From Rubinisphaera margarita (GTDB lineage Bacteria > Planctomycetota > Planctomycetia > Planctomycetales > Planctomycetaceae), in assembly GCF_022267515.1 (NCBI RefSeq), contig NZ_JAKFGB010000009.1, positions 372,001 to 436,000 of the forward strand: a stretch of 64,000 bases of DNA, given 5' to 3'. Below, piece after piece: positions 1-9,201 of the stretch. A program made the translations under genes and the position numbers. The stretch's first letter is position 1; every line of letters starts with the position of its first letter. A model generated the notes under the pieces. The model was not told the origin of the DNA. It saw nothing but the letters and a program-made list of their open reading frames with translations, and did no database searches.

Positions 1-1106
1 TCGGAGGTGCTCAGATCCTGATTGTTGAGCACTTTCACGGCTGCCGGCCGATTCATCATTGTATGCCGGGCGCGGAAAATCGAACCGCTGGCTCCGATGC
101 CGATGCAGTGTTCGAGCACGAAGTGTCCGAACTGACGGTTGATCAAAGAATCCTGAATCGTCCGTCCCTGCAGATGTTTAGTGAGGCATTGTTCGATCCG
201 GTCGGCCAGCGGCTGGCGATCGCTGCTGCCCGGCTCGTTCGTGTAATCCTCGTCAACCTTCTCAGCAATCTGGAACAGTTCGAACGAGTTGTCGTTCTGG
301 TCCCATTCGGAAAGGGGGATCGCCGGAGTGCGATGCTGGGGAATGCGAACCGGGATCAGCGACGAAGCCGCGACGGCATGAATGTGCGTCCCCAGCAGTC
401 CCATGGTTTCAAGCTGATGGTAGTCCATGTGATGGCAGAGCGCGGCACAGACCAGCTCGTCCGGCACGTTCCATTTCATCAGACAGATTCCGGCCACCTG
501 AGCGTGATTGACGCCGAAGCGGGATTGCTCGTAGTCCACCAGATCTGCGGAGCGGCGATTCGCATCTTCCCAGTAGCTGACATAATCCTTCGCCTGGGCG
601 TGGCTGAGTACGGGCAGCAGGAAGTCCTGCAGCATCGCTCCGGTGAAGGACAGATCGGGATCGGCATCGAGCGTTCTGGCGACTTCCCGGGCAAACTTCG
701 CCCGTTCGAGGTTGTCGGCCCAGAACTGATGCAGATCGAACAGATGCGAGTTGAATTTACGGACGGTCGACTGCACGGCTGCGGTAAGGATGAGCATCTT
801 CACGCGACGAATGCCGAGTGTCGTCAATGCCATCCGCACCGACGTTACGCGATGTCGCAGGCCATAGGTCGAGGAGTTGACATGCTTCAGCAGTTCGCAT
901 GTCAGCGTGGTGTCCTCTTCCAGAATTCTGGTCAGGACTTTGGTGTCGTAGTTGGGGCGATTGGCCTGGAGCAGAAACTGCGAGACCGAATGCGGCAGAA
1001 CCGGCATCTTCCACATCTGAGGAAGTAGCGATTCGGCATCATCGGGAAGCAGCCGAGAGCGAATCTCGGTCCAGTCGACTTTCTGTGCATCACGTTGCGG
1101 AGTCAT
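1..1106 (-). CDS. HDOD domain-Ser/Thr protein kinase fusion, 3' end outside the window
   Basis: The reading frame is open from the ATG at 1106 to the window edge (about 368 codons), so the C-terminus is missing. Residues about 20-230 look like an HDOD domain: an ILEEDTTLTCELLKHVNS stretch followed by the helical core with AGICLMKWN and LCHHMDYH. Near residue 325 a second domain starts with FVLEHCIGIGASGS, a kinase glycine-rich loop, and then AAVKVL, which carries the ATP-binding lysine at about residue 357. This is the N-lobe of a Hanks-type kinase. HDOD domains are non-catalytic HD-like signalling modules; fused to a kinase the protein is probably a cytoplasmic signal integrator. An AGGA ribosome site lies just upstream. 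The catalytic loop is not visible, so kinase activity is inferred. Confidence 0.85.
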   Translation of the reverse strand, partial: MTPQRDAQKVDWTEIRSRLLPDDAESLLPQMWKMPVLPHSVSQFLLQANRPNYDTKVLTRILEEDTTLTCELLKHVNSSTYGLRHRVTSVRMALTTLGIRRVKMLILTAAVQSTVRKFNSHLFDLHQFWADNLERAKFAREVARTLDADPDLSFTGAMLQDFLLPVLSHAQAKDYVSYWEDANRRSADLVDYEQSRFGVNHAQVAGICLMKWNVPDELVCAALCHHMDYHQLETMGLLGTHIHAVAASSLIPVRIPQHRTPAIPLSEWDQNDNSFELFQIAEKVDEDYTNEPGSSDRQPLADRIEQCLTKHLQGRTIQDSLINRQFGHFVLEHCIGIGASGSIFRARHTMMNRPAAVKVLNNQDLSTS

Positions 1107-1578
1107 ACGTCCTGAGTCCGTTAAATCCATCCTCGAAGGTCGAATGGCGAATGCGCGGACACGGCGCCATTGGACGCTCAAACGTAGTTCACGGCGTCGA
1201 TTCAGGGTTGACGGACAGCAACGGTTCGTTCCGGAAGTGCAACATGGCTGCGGATTGTAACGCTTACAAGGGATGCGTTCGCAGCGGTGAACGAGCGAAA
1301 AACACTGGAAAAACAGGCGATTCGGCTGTCGGGACTCGAAACTTGAATCGAAATCTCGACGCAAATGTGAATTGCAAAAAGTTCCGTTGCTCAATTGCAG
1401 GCGTTCTCGTACTTTGCCGCCTCAACGAGACGGACGCGTTGCAGTCGGACTGTGAGGCAACTGTCGACCGACCCTTCCTGATGAGATGCGGATCCCGCAT
1501 CACAAATCTCAGACCCTGAAACTGGAGCCGCGAAATCATTGATCTCGCGACTCGCCCCTTCTCAAAAGGATTTCTGAA
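1107..1578. other. intergenic region without a recognised feature
   Basis: This 472-base spacer separates the divergent HDOD-kinase and lipoprotein genes and should hold both promoters. I see no convincing -35/-10 pair, hairpin or RNA gene. Long frames that cross it on either strand have no family signature and run into the neighbouring genes. Confidence 0.4.
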
Positions 1579-1893
1579 ATGACTCGCCTGACCACACTCG
1601 CGATCACCTGTCTTCTCCTCACGTCCACCGTCGGCTGCTTCCGGTCTCGATGTGCCGGCTATGCTCCTGCCTGTGGTGGTGGCTGCAACACGGGTTGCCC
1701 GGCGCCCATTGGTGGCGGAGGTGTTTATGGTGCCCCAACCGGCGGCGGTGGCTACTACAGCCCGACTGGTTCGAGCGTGAATCTCGGCGTTCCAGGAAAC
1801 GGCCCGACGGCCTACGGCTACCCGGTCTACGGCACGCCGCAGTCGCCATACACGACGACCGCTTACGCGATGGATCCACTGCCGACCTATTAA
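1579..1893 (+). CDS. small glycine-rich putative lipoprotein
   Basis: The 104-residue product begins with a short basic N-terminus and a hydrophobic segment ending in LTSTVGC, a lipobox with Cys20 as the predicted lipidation site. The rest is rich in Gly, Tyr and Pro (GGGG clusters, repeated YG/YP pairs) with several cysteines, so it is probably low-complexity and exposed on an envelope surface. AAAAGGA lies about 8 bases before the ATG, which supports the start. No enzymatic domain is recognisable. Similar short Gly/Tyr-rich lipoproteins are common in planctomycetes; the function is unknown. Confidence 0.7.
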   Translation: MTRLTTLAITCLLLTSTVGCFRSRCAGYAPACGGGCNTGCPAPIGGGGVYGAPTGGGGYYSPTGSSVNLGVPGNGPTAYGYPVYGTPQSPYTTTAYAMDPLPTY

Positions 1894-2113
1894 TCGAATC
1901 CGCGGGCCAGGCCGGGCCATTGCTGCTGATGAAGTCGACACGGAAGTCGCCTTCCGGCAGGCTACGGCTGTCGATCGCTCTTCCGAAATGAAGAGCGGAG
2001 AGCTTGAGGGATTCCGGCACTTCGATCGGCATTGGCCGAAACGAGTCTGACGCCCTCGATCCGGTTCCTCTTCAGCGCAGAACAGTTTTAGTGCCGGGCA
2101 GTGACCCCGGGTG

Positions 2114-3067
2114 TCATGGACGCCTTCGGTCGAGCGTGGGAATCTCTCCCAGCACCTGGCGGTCGTCGCGATTGCCGAGCAATTGATACGTCCCGCCCTG
2201 AGGGTGAGAATCGACGTTCTCATTGAGCAGCAGGACCGCCCCATCGGCCAGCGCGATGTGAACGCCGCCGCGATGTCGACTCGAAAAGGCATCGGCATGC
2301 GCGTTCGGTTCATGTCCAAACGCGGTGTCTGTCACCTGATCCGATTCCGTACTGTTCGATCGCACTCCCGGCCAGATGCCGGCGGCACTCGAGACCGATC
2401 GTTCGCCCAACATGATCGTGTTGCTCATTCCGTCCAAAATGTCGCGGAAGCGAATCTTACTGTTCCAGCCGAACAGGCCAGTCACGCGAGGGGGAAGCGC
2501 TCTCATGGAGGGAGTCGGTGCGGCTCCCGGCCAGAAGACCGACGCGGTCAGGCTGCCCGGTCGTGGCGGCGCGAGCGAACCAAAGTTGCCCGAATAGTTC
2601 GACGTTCCCCAGTCGCCCCGCATTGAGTTCGTCCCGAGCGTCGGATCCGCCGGGCAGCGATACTGCGAGAGCTCGGCTTTCAGTAGCTGATGGTCGACCT
2701 GGTCGAACGCGGATTCTTCGCGAGGCACCCGCATCCCCTCCCCAATCTGGTCGTAGAGGCGGGGCTCTTCCAGGTAGGGAAGAAGGAAAACCTGCCAGCC
2801 GAATCCCGCCGGAGACTGAGCCTCCCCTGTCGGGTTAATCCACCCGGGTGAAAATGTTTGATGCACGTCGTGGTAATTGTGCATCGCGATGGCCAGCGCC
2901 CTCAGGTTGTTCTTGCACTGAGATTCCCGCGCCTGCATCCGCGCTTCCTGAACGGCCGGGAGCAGAAGTGTCGTGATGACAACGACAATCCCGAGCACGA
3001 TGAGGAACTCGAGCACCGTGAAACCGGCCGGGCGGTTTCGTCCTGGTTTGAGCGTGTCGCACGACAT
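2114..3067 (-). CDS. DUF1559 family prepilin-like protein
   Basis: The 317-residue protein has a type IV prepilin-like N-terminus: a short basic leader, then G-FTVLEFL with the conserved Glu5, and a hydrophobic helix running to LLLPAVQEAR. It continues with QCKNNLRALAIAMHNYHD, the hallmark of the DUF1559 (SBP_bac_10) family, which is greatly expanded in planctomycetes. The C-terminal half has the usual SRHRGGVHIALADGAV block. The helix should anchor it in the inner membrane, and the bulk should be extracytoplasmic; the role of the family is not firmly known. It follows the 3113-4030 gene by 45 bases on the same strand, so co-transcription is likely. Confidence 0.92.
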   Translation of the reverse strand: MSCDTLKPGRNRPAGFTVLEFLIVLGIVVVITTLLLPAVQEARMQARESQCKNNLRALAIAMHNYHDVHQTFSPGWINPTGEAQSPAGFGWQVFLLPYLEEPRLYDQIGEGMRVPREESAFDQVDHQLLKAELSQYRCPADPTLGTNSMRGDWGTSNYSGNFGSLAPPRPGSLTASVFWPGAAPTPSMRALPPRVTGLFGWNSKIRFRDILDGMSNTIMLGERSVSSAAGIWPGVRSNSTESDQVTDTAFGHEPNAHADAFSSRHRGGVHIALADGAVLLLNENVDSHPQGGTYQLLGNRDDRQVLGEIPTLDRRRP

Positions 3068-3112
3068 CTTCGGGCTTCCTGACTGGGGAACGATGGGGAA
3101 CTCGCCAGCGGT

Positions 3113-4030
3113 TTAAAAGAACGGAATCTGATCGATCCGCCAGCCTTCTTCCGTGCGGGACCAGTACAAATAGATCTCGTCTTCGCCTCTCACGCCGGCT
3201 CGCTGTTTCAGCATCTCTTCGCGAACCTCGGCATTCCCATCGTGGAACCGCCAGTGGCCGGCGACGTTCTCGAGAATGACGAGCCGGTCGTTCGGAGTCG
3301 GACTGAACGGTTTGGCATCCGCGGGGGGGGCTGTCGGCACTTTGTAGAGCGCCAGTTCTCTGCCGGTATCAGATTCGAGTTCGGGCTCCAGAGCCAGCAT
3401 CTTTCTCAGGTCGGCGACGAGCAGGGCGGTCAGTCCCGGATTGCCGGAATAGTACTCGGCCTGGAGGTCGAGCTGATCGGACTCTTTCAGTTGTTTCAAC
3501 TCGGCCAGGGGGTAGGTATGGCGGATAAAGCTTGTGAATTCGCGCGCTTCCAGAGCAGCGATCATCTGGCGGATCGCCTTGTCAAGATCTTCGCCATAGC
3601 CCGGCGCCGATGATGATGTCTCCGAGGTGCCTGGAGGCTTCACCGGTTCGGGCGGTTCCAGTGCGGCGGCTGCGTCCGAGCTGATCTCAACAGCAGCGAT
3701 CGCGTCCTTTCCGTCTGGACTGACCGAGACGGGAGCCTCGACAAACTGCAGCAGCACCTTCGTAAGCCGCTGCTGTTCGGAGTCCGAGAGCGGCTGGGAG
3801 TGTCGCTCCCGGAAATCGGCAGACAGATACTGAGCCGCGAATTCATCGTAGTCTTCGCGAAGCGTTTCAACGGCCTGGGGAATCTGTTCCTGCAGCGAAG
3901 AACGGGTTCGCTCGGCAATCCTCTGTGCAGACCGCGAGGACCGTCGAGACTGACCCTGCAGCGAGCTCCACATCAGGCCGATTCCGAGCATCACGATCAC
4001 CGTAACGTTCCGCCAGCCTGATTGACTCAT
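3113..4030 (-). CDS. hypothetical membrane-anchored protein
   Basis: This 305-residue protein has one N-terminal hydrophobic segment (about residues 8-25), then a polar, charged body with many Glu/Gln residues, a helical stretch around residues 40-100 and a Pro/Ser/Glu-rich linker near 115-145. I recognise no family. AAGGAG lies about 9 bases before the ATG. It sits between the cytochrome c'-like gene (61 bases upstream) and the DUF1559 gene (45 bases downstream), so the three probably form an operon. The final segment, reading YLYWSRTEEGWRIDQIPFF, resembles the ends of small SnoaL/NTF2-like or lipoprotein domains, but I would not assign it on that. Confidence 0.8.
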   Translation of the reverse strand: MSQSGWRNVTVIVMLGIGLMWSSLQGQSRRSSRSAQRIAERTRSSLQEQIPQAVETLREDYDEFAAQYLSADFRERHSQPLSDSEQQRLTKVLLQFVEAPVSVSPDGKDAIAAVEISSDAAAALEPPEPVKPPGTSETSSSAPGYGEDLDKAIRQMIAALEAREFTSFIRHTYPLAELKQLKESDQLDLQAEYYSGNPGLTALLVADLRKMLALEPELESDTGRELALYKVPTAPPADAKPFSPTPNDRLVILENVAGHWRFHDGNAEVREEMLKQRAGVRGEDEIYLYWSRTEEGWRIDQIPFF

Positions 4031-4091
4031 CCCAATCGCTCCTTAAGGTTGAAACGAACAACGCGGTTAACGGACGCTGTGCAGAGACAGA

Positions 4092-4826
4092 CTATTCCGC
4101 CCGGTGAACTTCATGACACTGATCGCAGGCACGATTGGCGGCCTTGTAGAACTCGGCGATCTTCGTCTGATCTTTCTCTTCGATCGCTTTCGTCAGTCCC
4201 TTCATCGCTTCAATGCACTGCTTCGACCACTCGTCCCACTGTTCGGCCTGGTCTTCGTCTTCGAGGTAGCTGTGGTCGGCCAGCATGGCGATCGAGAGCA
4301 CGGCGTTGGTCGAGGCGTTCAGCTGTTCTTCGACCTTGCCGCGGGAACGTCGCAGCGAACGGGACAGGCCCCCGTTGCGATCGTTCATCTCTTCCATCAT
4401 TTCGTACATGCCGATCAGTTCATCCCAGGGATGGTCCTTTTCGTGCTCGCCTTCGGCTTCGCCTTTCATCGCGGACTGAGCCTGCTGGTACAGATCCGAG
4501 GCTTCTTCGTGGCCGACATAATCCTGCAGGCCGAGACCGATATCGCGCAGAGCGGGAGCGGCGATTTTTGACTTGCTGCTCTCATCGTGTTCAATCAGGG
4601 CCTGAGACAGCACGGCAATCACGCCTCCCGCTCGGACAACAAACTCTTCGTTGTCGTCGTACTTTTCGGGATCAGCGAGCAGTTCGCCCAGGGTTTCCAT
4701 TTTCTGTTCCAGACCGGCAACCAGCAGGTCGACTGAAACGACTTTGGCCGGAGCGATCGGAGCGGCGGCATAGGCCAGACTGGCGGTCGATAGCGCCACG
4801 GCGGCGAGAAGGATCAGACGGATCAT
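4092..4826 (-). CDS. cytochrome c'-like haem protein
   Basis: The 244-residue product has a signal peptide (hydrophobic residues 3-20, cleavage after YAA) and a single haem-binding motif CDQCH very near the C-terminus. Such a C-terminal CxxCH after a helical body is the arrangement of the cytochrome c'/c-556 family, although the protein is longer than the usual 130-150 residues. It should be periplasmic and bind one haem covalently; the partner and ligand are unknown. GGAGAG precedes the ATG. It is the first gene of an apparent operon with 3113-4030 and 2114-3067. Confidence 0.8.
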   Translation of the reverse strand: MIRLILLAAVALSTASLAYAAAPIAPAKVVSVDLLVAGLEQKMETLGELLADPEKYDDNEEFVVRAGGVIAVLSQALIEHDESSKSKIAAPALRDIGLGLQDYVGHEEASDLYQQAQSAMKGEAEGEHEKDHPWDELIGMYEMMEEMNDRNGGLSRSLRRSRGKVEEQLNASTNAVLSIAMLADHSYLEDEDQAEQWDEWSKQCIEAMKGLTKAIEEKDQTKIAEFYKAANRACDQCHEVHRAE

Positions 4827-4930
4827 GAAAGCTCTCCTTGCAGAACATTCAGTCAGCGGAAGTAGAGATCAAAAGGGTGATCACTCGATTCTGCACAGAG
4901 ACGGTCGCGAAATCAATAAACGACGCCCTT

Positions 4931-5527
4931 TCAGAAGGAAAACGGACCGTCACAAATGATCTCGCCCACGGGCTTCCGTCCTGAGGGAGCTTCCCGTGCC
5001 TGCAGTTCTTCCGGCAACTGTTCGGGATCTCCCGCCTGACCGATGGCGATCATCGCTTCGACTTCGTAGTCATCGGGCACCTTGAGCTCGCGGCGGGCAT
5101 TCCCCCGGTTGAATCCCGCCATCCCATGCACCACCAGATCCATGGCCGCCCCCTGGAGGCACAGATTCTCGAACGCGGCTCCGGCATCGAAGGTGTGCAC
5201 CGGATTCGGTTTGCCGTTCCTCGCGAACACCTTGTGCGAAACGACGAGCACGAGCACGGCTGCATTCCTGCACCACGTCTGGTTCGCCTCCAGCAGCAGG
5301 TTGAAGAACGTCGCCCAATGTTTGCTGTCGCGATGAGCGTACAGAAACCGCCACTCCTGTTCGTTATAGGTACTCGGAGCCCAGCGAGCCGCCTCGAACA
5401 GCGAGAGCAACTGAGCTTCCGGAAGCGACTCCCCCGACATCGCCCGCGGGGACCAGCGCCGCAGGAACAACTCTTCAATCGGATGGTCAGCTTTGCGAAC
5501 CTGTAGAGGATCGGGATGGGACGTCAT
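4931..5527 (-). CDS. nitroreductase family protein
   Basis: The 198-residue length fits the FMN-dependent nitroreductase superfamily. Typical landmarks are the early RRWSPRAMSG segment, AARWAPSTYNEQEWRF (FMN and substrate pocket) and FDAGAAFENLCLQGAAMDLV, the dimer-interface helix. Members are cytoplasmic homodimers reducing nitroaromatics, quinones or flavins with NAD(P)H; the substrate here is not predictable. It lies 52 bases downstream of the glutamate dehydrogenase gene on the same strand and could be read through from it. Confidence 0.9.
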   Translation of the reverse strand: MTSHPDPLQVRKADHPIEELFLRRWSPRAMSGESLPEAQLLSLFEAARWAPSTYNEQEWRFLYAHRDSKHWATFFNLLLEANQTWCRNAAVLVLVVSHKVFARNGKPNPVHTFDAGAAFENLCLQGAAMDLVVHGMAGFNRGNARRELKVPDDYEVEAMIAIGQAGDPEQLPEELQAREAPSGRKPVGEIICDGPFSF

Positions 5528-5579
5528 GGTTCAACTTTCAAAAGTGGGACAGACATTCCTTGCCCGGATGCGATGCGAG

Positions 5580-6878
5580 TCACTCCTGCCCTGAGAAGTA
5601 TCGAACCGTTCCGGTCGAGGCCACGGCTGCTCCGATGCGGTTGAGGGCGAGGGTGTAGGCTGCGGTTCGCATGGGGACTTCGTGTTCTTTCATCATGTCG
5701 TAGACCTTCTCGAACTGTTTGCACATGGTCTGTTCGAGACGATGGAAGACATGCTCTTCCTCCCAGTAGTCGCCGCAGCGGTTCTGGACCCACTCGAAGT
5801 AGCTGACCGTCACGCCTCCCGCGTTGGCGAGGATGTCCGGAACGACGAGCACGTCCTTCCGTTTCCCGAGGATGGCATCGGCTTCGACGGTGATGGGGCC
5901 ATTCGCGACTTCGACGATCACGTTCGCCTTGATGTTCTTCGCGTTGTCTTTCGTGATGGCGTTCTCCATCGCGGCGGGAATCAGAATGTCGACGTCGAGT
6001 TCAAGCAGTTCCTCATTGGAGAGTTTCTGAGCATCGACCGACTCGCACACCGAACCTTCGCAGTAAACCGCCTTCAACTCCCGCGATTCGTTCTTGGCGT
6101 GCATGATGCTGGGGACGTCGAAGCCTTCTTCACGATAGATGGCTCCCTGGGAATCGCTGACGGCGACAATCCGATAACCATCGTGATGCAGCAACTCGGC
6201 CACTCCCTGGCCGGCATTGCCAAAGCCCTGAATCGCGACGGTCGTATTGGCCGGCTTCCAGCCCCGTTTTTTCTCCAGCTGCTTGATGCAATGGTAAGCG
6301 CCGCGTCCCGTGGCGGTGGCCCGGCCCTGGCTGCCGCCCAGAGCGATGGGCTTCCCGGTAATCACTCCCGGCGAATGACGACGGACGATGTTCGAATACT
6401 CGTTCATCATCCAGCCCATGATTCGTTCGTTCGTGTAGACGTCCGGAGCCGGAATGTCGCGATCGGGACCAATGAAATCGGCCATCTTCTCGATGAAGCC
6501 TCGCGAGAGGCGTTCCAGTTCGAGCGGCGAAAGTTCCTTGGGATTGACGATCACGCCCCCTTTGGCGCCGCCGTACGGGATGTCCATCACCGCACACTTG
6601 CAGGTCATCCACAGCGACAGGGCTTTGACCTCTTCGAGATCGACTTGAGGATGGAAACGAATTCCACCTTTGGTGGGGCCGCGTGTGTCGTCGTGCCGGA
6701 CGCGATAGCCCTTGAAAATGCGAAGTGATCCGTCATCCATACGCACAGGAATCGAAACCTGCAGGATCTGAATCGGATACTGCATCCGCTGGAGAGTCTC
6801 TTCATCGATCGTGGCGTACTTCTGGGCTTCATCCAGACGCCCCAGGGCATCCTGAAAAATCGTGTTTTCTTCGCTCAT
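5580..6878 (-). CDS. gdhA: Glu/Leu/Phe/Val-type glutamate dehydrogenase
   Basis: The 432-residue protein matches hexameric glutamate dehydrogenase. The N-terminal dimerisation domain contains the DDGSLRIFKGYRV strand, KGGIRFHP, and PYGGAKGGV with the catalytic-lysine region. The Rossmann domain carries GFGNAGQGVAELL as its nucleotide-binding loop. It interconverts glutamate with 2-oxoglutarate and ammonium in the cytoplasm. Length and domain order are normal. NAD versus NADP preference cannot be fixed by eye. The ATG start gives the expected N-terminus for the roughly 420-430-residue class. Confidence 0.95.
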   Translation of the reverse strand: MSEENTIFQDALGRLDEAQKYATIDEETLQRMQYPIQILQVSIPVRMDDGSLRIFKGYRVRHDDTRGPTKGGIRFHPQVDLEEVKALSLWMTCKCAVMDIPYGGAKGGVIVNPKELSPLELERLSRGFIEKMADFIGPDRDIPAPDVYTNERIMGWMMNEYSNIVRRHSPGVITGKPIALGGSQGRATATGRGAYHCIKQLEKKRGWKPANTTVAIQGFGNAGQGVAELLHHDGYRIVAVSDSQGAIYREEGFDVPSIMHAKNESRELKAVYCEGSVCESVDAQKLSNEELLELDVDILIPAAMENAITKDNAKNIKANVIVEVANGPITVEADAILGKRKDVLVVPDILANAGGVTVSYFEWVQNRCGDYWEEEHVFHRLEQTMCKQFEKVYDMMKEHEVPMRTAAYTLALNRIGAAVASTGTVRYFSGQE

Positions 6879-7061
6879 GGTCGGTGTCTTCTCTGTTCGA
6901 AGGAGAATCGAATCCTGCTTCTGCTACTGTCGTGCAGAAACAGCCGGTCGTAAAGATCAGCTCTCGGAAAGTTCACGCAGGCCGATGTGACACTTTAGCG
7001 CGGCCACGGAGGCTGCCGAGCGGGGAATCTGGCTTCGTGACGACTGCGAGTTGCCTGGACG

Positions 7062-8429
7062 TCATGCTGCATCGGTTTCGTCTTCATCCTGCTTCTGATC
7101 GGCGTCGCATTCGAGAGCCGCGTCGACCAGCTCGTACCATTGCATGGCCGGTTCCCGATCGATTGCATGCGACCAGGTTTCAGTGATGATCGACCGCAGC
7201 GTTTCGACTTCGCGGCGGATCGCCTCCCGATGCATTGGCTGATCGGTGGCACGGGCGATTCTGAGCATCGCCTTGAGCAACGCGAGCACGACAACCGGAT
7301 TGCTGCCGCCGTAAAGGCGAATCTGGTTGAAGGCGACGACAAAAGCTTCGTTGAACCCGTCGCGAGGTGCGAGGATCCGAATCTTGCCTTCCTCATCCAG
7401 AAACTGCGCCTGCTGTTCGCCCCGCCGGGCCAGTTCGGCCAGACTGGCTCCCAGATAATCGATGCACGACATCGCCGTGTGTGGATCGTTGATTCCCGGA
7501 GACAGAGCCCGCACGGCGACTTCCACCAGTTCGCGAATGCAGCACTCCACGTCCTGCCGAGGAGTTCGTTGTTTGCCCGTGAGGAACAGCCCGGCGATCT
7601 GGCTCTGCAGGCCGTCATCAATCGGCTCCTGGCTAGCGACATACAGAGCCGTGTCGGCGGACGTCAGAAAATCCCCCGGCCGCACCATAAGTTGAACGCA
7701 GAAGTTCTTCTCGGTCGCGAGATGAGCCAGATCGTTGTAGGCGATTGCCTGAATATAACCGCGTGAATTGACGGTCACCGGCTGCCCCGATTCCGAGAAG
7801 TCGATCTGTTCGGCGCGTTCGTTCTTTTGTTCAAGGGCTTTGCGGCGGATGTCTTCGTCGCGAACTTTGGGGAAGAGCCGATCGATGCTGCTGTTCAGAT
7901 CGTGCGAGACCGCCCGGATGACCACCTGGACCTGCATCATTTCCGCCACCGCCCAGATGTAACGAATCAATAGGAGTAGACTTGTCAGTCCCGCCAGAAG
8001 GCCCAGCAGAACCGTTCCCGGGGTGAGGCTGCGGGTCGATTCGTTGATCGGAATCTGCCAGAGTACCAGCAGGCAGTAAAGCGTCGAGCCGAGAAACGCT
8101 CCCAGCGTCCATTGCGTGATCTGTCGGTTGGCGAAGATGCGGATAATTCGTGGTCCGAACTGCGAACTCGCCTGAGCAATCACCAGCATACTGACTGAAA
8201 AGACAACCCCTGAAACCGTCGAAAGAATCGCGATCATCGATTGCATCAGCAATGTGTCGGAATCGGGAGACAGCGTGTAGGGCAGCCACTCCTTAATCGG
8301 CTGATCGGTCTGCATCTCAATAGCCGGGAAGATGAACCCCAGGATGATGCCTACCAGAAGCAGCAGGGCCGGGATAATCCCGAAATTAGTCTTCAGGAGA
8401 TCCCAAAGATACGTAAACCAGGTGGACAT
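7062..8429 (-). CDS. DUF2254 family membrane protein
   Basis: The 455-residue protein has about four hydrophobic segments in the first 170 residues (near 15-35, 62-85, 108-126 and 135-160). The segment with SGVVFSVSMLVIAQASSQFGPR is diagnostic of DUF2254. The C-terminal two thirds are soluble and probably cytoplasmic, with ALSPGINDPHTA, also a family hallmark. The function of DUF2254 is not established. The last residues are Asp/Glu-rich. It is transcribed toward gdhA but separated by about 180 bases, so it is probably its own unit. Confidence 0.9.
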   Translation of the reverse strand: MSTWFTYLWDLLKTNFGIIPALLLLVGIILGFIFPAIEMQTDQPIKEWLPYTLSPDSDTLLMQSMIAILSTVSGVVFSVSMLVIAQASSQFGPRIIRIFANRQITQWTLGAFLGSTLYCLLVLWQIPINESTRSLTPGTVLLGLLAGLTSLLLLIRYIWAVAEMMQVQVVIRAVSHDLNSSIDRLFPKVRDEDIRRKALEQKNERAEQIDFSESGQPVTVNSRGYIQAIAYNDLAHLATEKNFCVQLMVRPGDFLTSADTALYVASQEPIDDGLQSQIAGLFLTGKQRTPRQDVECCIRELVEVAVRALSPGINDPHTAMSCIDYLGASLAELARRGEQQAQFLDEEGKIRILAPRDGFNEAFVVAFNQIRLYGGSNPVVVLALLKAMLRIARATDQPMHREAIRREVETLRSIITETWSHAIDREPAMQWYELVDAALECDADQKQDEDETDAA

Positions 8430-8533
8430 GGTCGGAGATCTTCCGTTAAGGGTTCGCGGTGGCTGGTTGGCTTATTCTCCCACGCGACGGGAACCACGCA
8501 ACCCCTGTCCTTTGTGCGCTGGTCATCAGGGAG

Positions 8534-8562
8534 TGGTTGAGTTTGTGATCAACGCCTATAAT
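8534..8562 (+). promoter_or_regulatory. candidate promoter of the Uma2-family gene
   Basis: A perfect TATAAT lies at 8557-8562, about 64 bases before the start codon. The best -35 match at 17-base spacing is TGGTTG at 8534-8539, which is weak. The assignment rests on the -10 box and its position. Confidence 0.35.
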
Positions 8563-8625
8563 TCTGGAGACGGAATCCTCGTCCATTTTCCCTTCAATCG
8601 CTGTTGCTACTCTGAGAATCTATCC

Positions 8626-9201
8626 ATGCTCGACGGCCCTTTGCTGACAGCCGAACAGTTCATCGACTCCCGATTTTCGTTGCCGGAAAGCGGACAATGG
8701 GCCGAACTGCACGGCGGGAAAGTTCAGATCTTTCAGCCGCCCGATCTCGATCATGGCACTGCGATTCTGAATTTGTCGAAAGTTCTCGCGGACTATGTTC
8801 AGACTCATCGACACGGCTATCCGTGCTTCGATCTCGGTCTGTTGATGGAGACGGATCCGGATACGATTCGTTTCCCGGCTGCCAGTTATTTCCTGCGGGG
8901 AAACCGCTTCGACGAAACGGACAAGACCTACACCGACACGCTGCCGGCGATTGTGATCGAAATGGCTTCCACGTCCGATCGCCGCCAGTCGCTGCCCCGC
9001 CGGGCCGAAGACTATCTGGCCTGGGGCGTCGCGGGATTGTGGATCATCGATCCGGCCAGCCGCGAGTTGCTGCTGCTCGATCAGACGGGCAGGGAACAGC
9101 GACTGGCAGAAGGTGACACGCTGACGGAAAGCCAGCTGCCCGGGTTTGAGTGTGACGTCGAACAACTGTTCGTCGAGCCGAGCTGGTGGACCAGTCAGTA
9201 G
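8626..9201 (+). CDS. Uma2 family (DUF820) putative endonuclease
   Basis: Starting at the ATG at 8626 gives 191 residues, the normal size of Uma2 proteins; the frame stays open further upstream but that part shows no family similarity. It begins with LTAEQFIDSRF and has the expected ELHGGKVQIFQPPDLDHG block, then PDTIRFPAASYFL, IVIEMAS, and DYLAWGVAGLWIIDP. These resemble the PD-(D/E)XK-like fold of the family, which is expanded in cyanobacteria and planctomycetes; the biological substrate is unknown. Its stop codon ends one base before the convergent kinase gene. Confidence 0.9.
   Translation: MLDGPLLTAEQFIDSRFSLPESGQWAELHGGKVQIFQPPDLDHGTAILNLSKVLADYVQTHRHGYPCFDLGLLMETDPDTIRFPAASYFLRGNRFDETDKTYTDTLPAIVIEMASTSDRRQSLPRRAEDYLAWGVAGLWIIDPASRELLLLDQTGREQRLAEGDTLTESQLPGFECDVEQLFVEPSWWTSQ

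Noticed and set aside
1264..2319. 351-codon frame on the minus strand across the lipoprotein gene
   Set aside because: Arg/Ser-rich with no domain; it overlaps the better supported lipoprotein gene and the DUF1559 gene.
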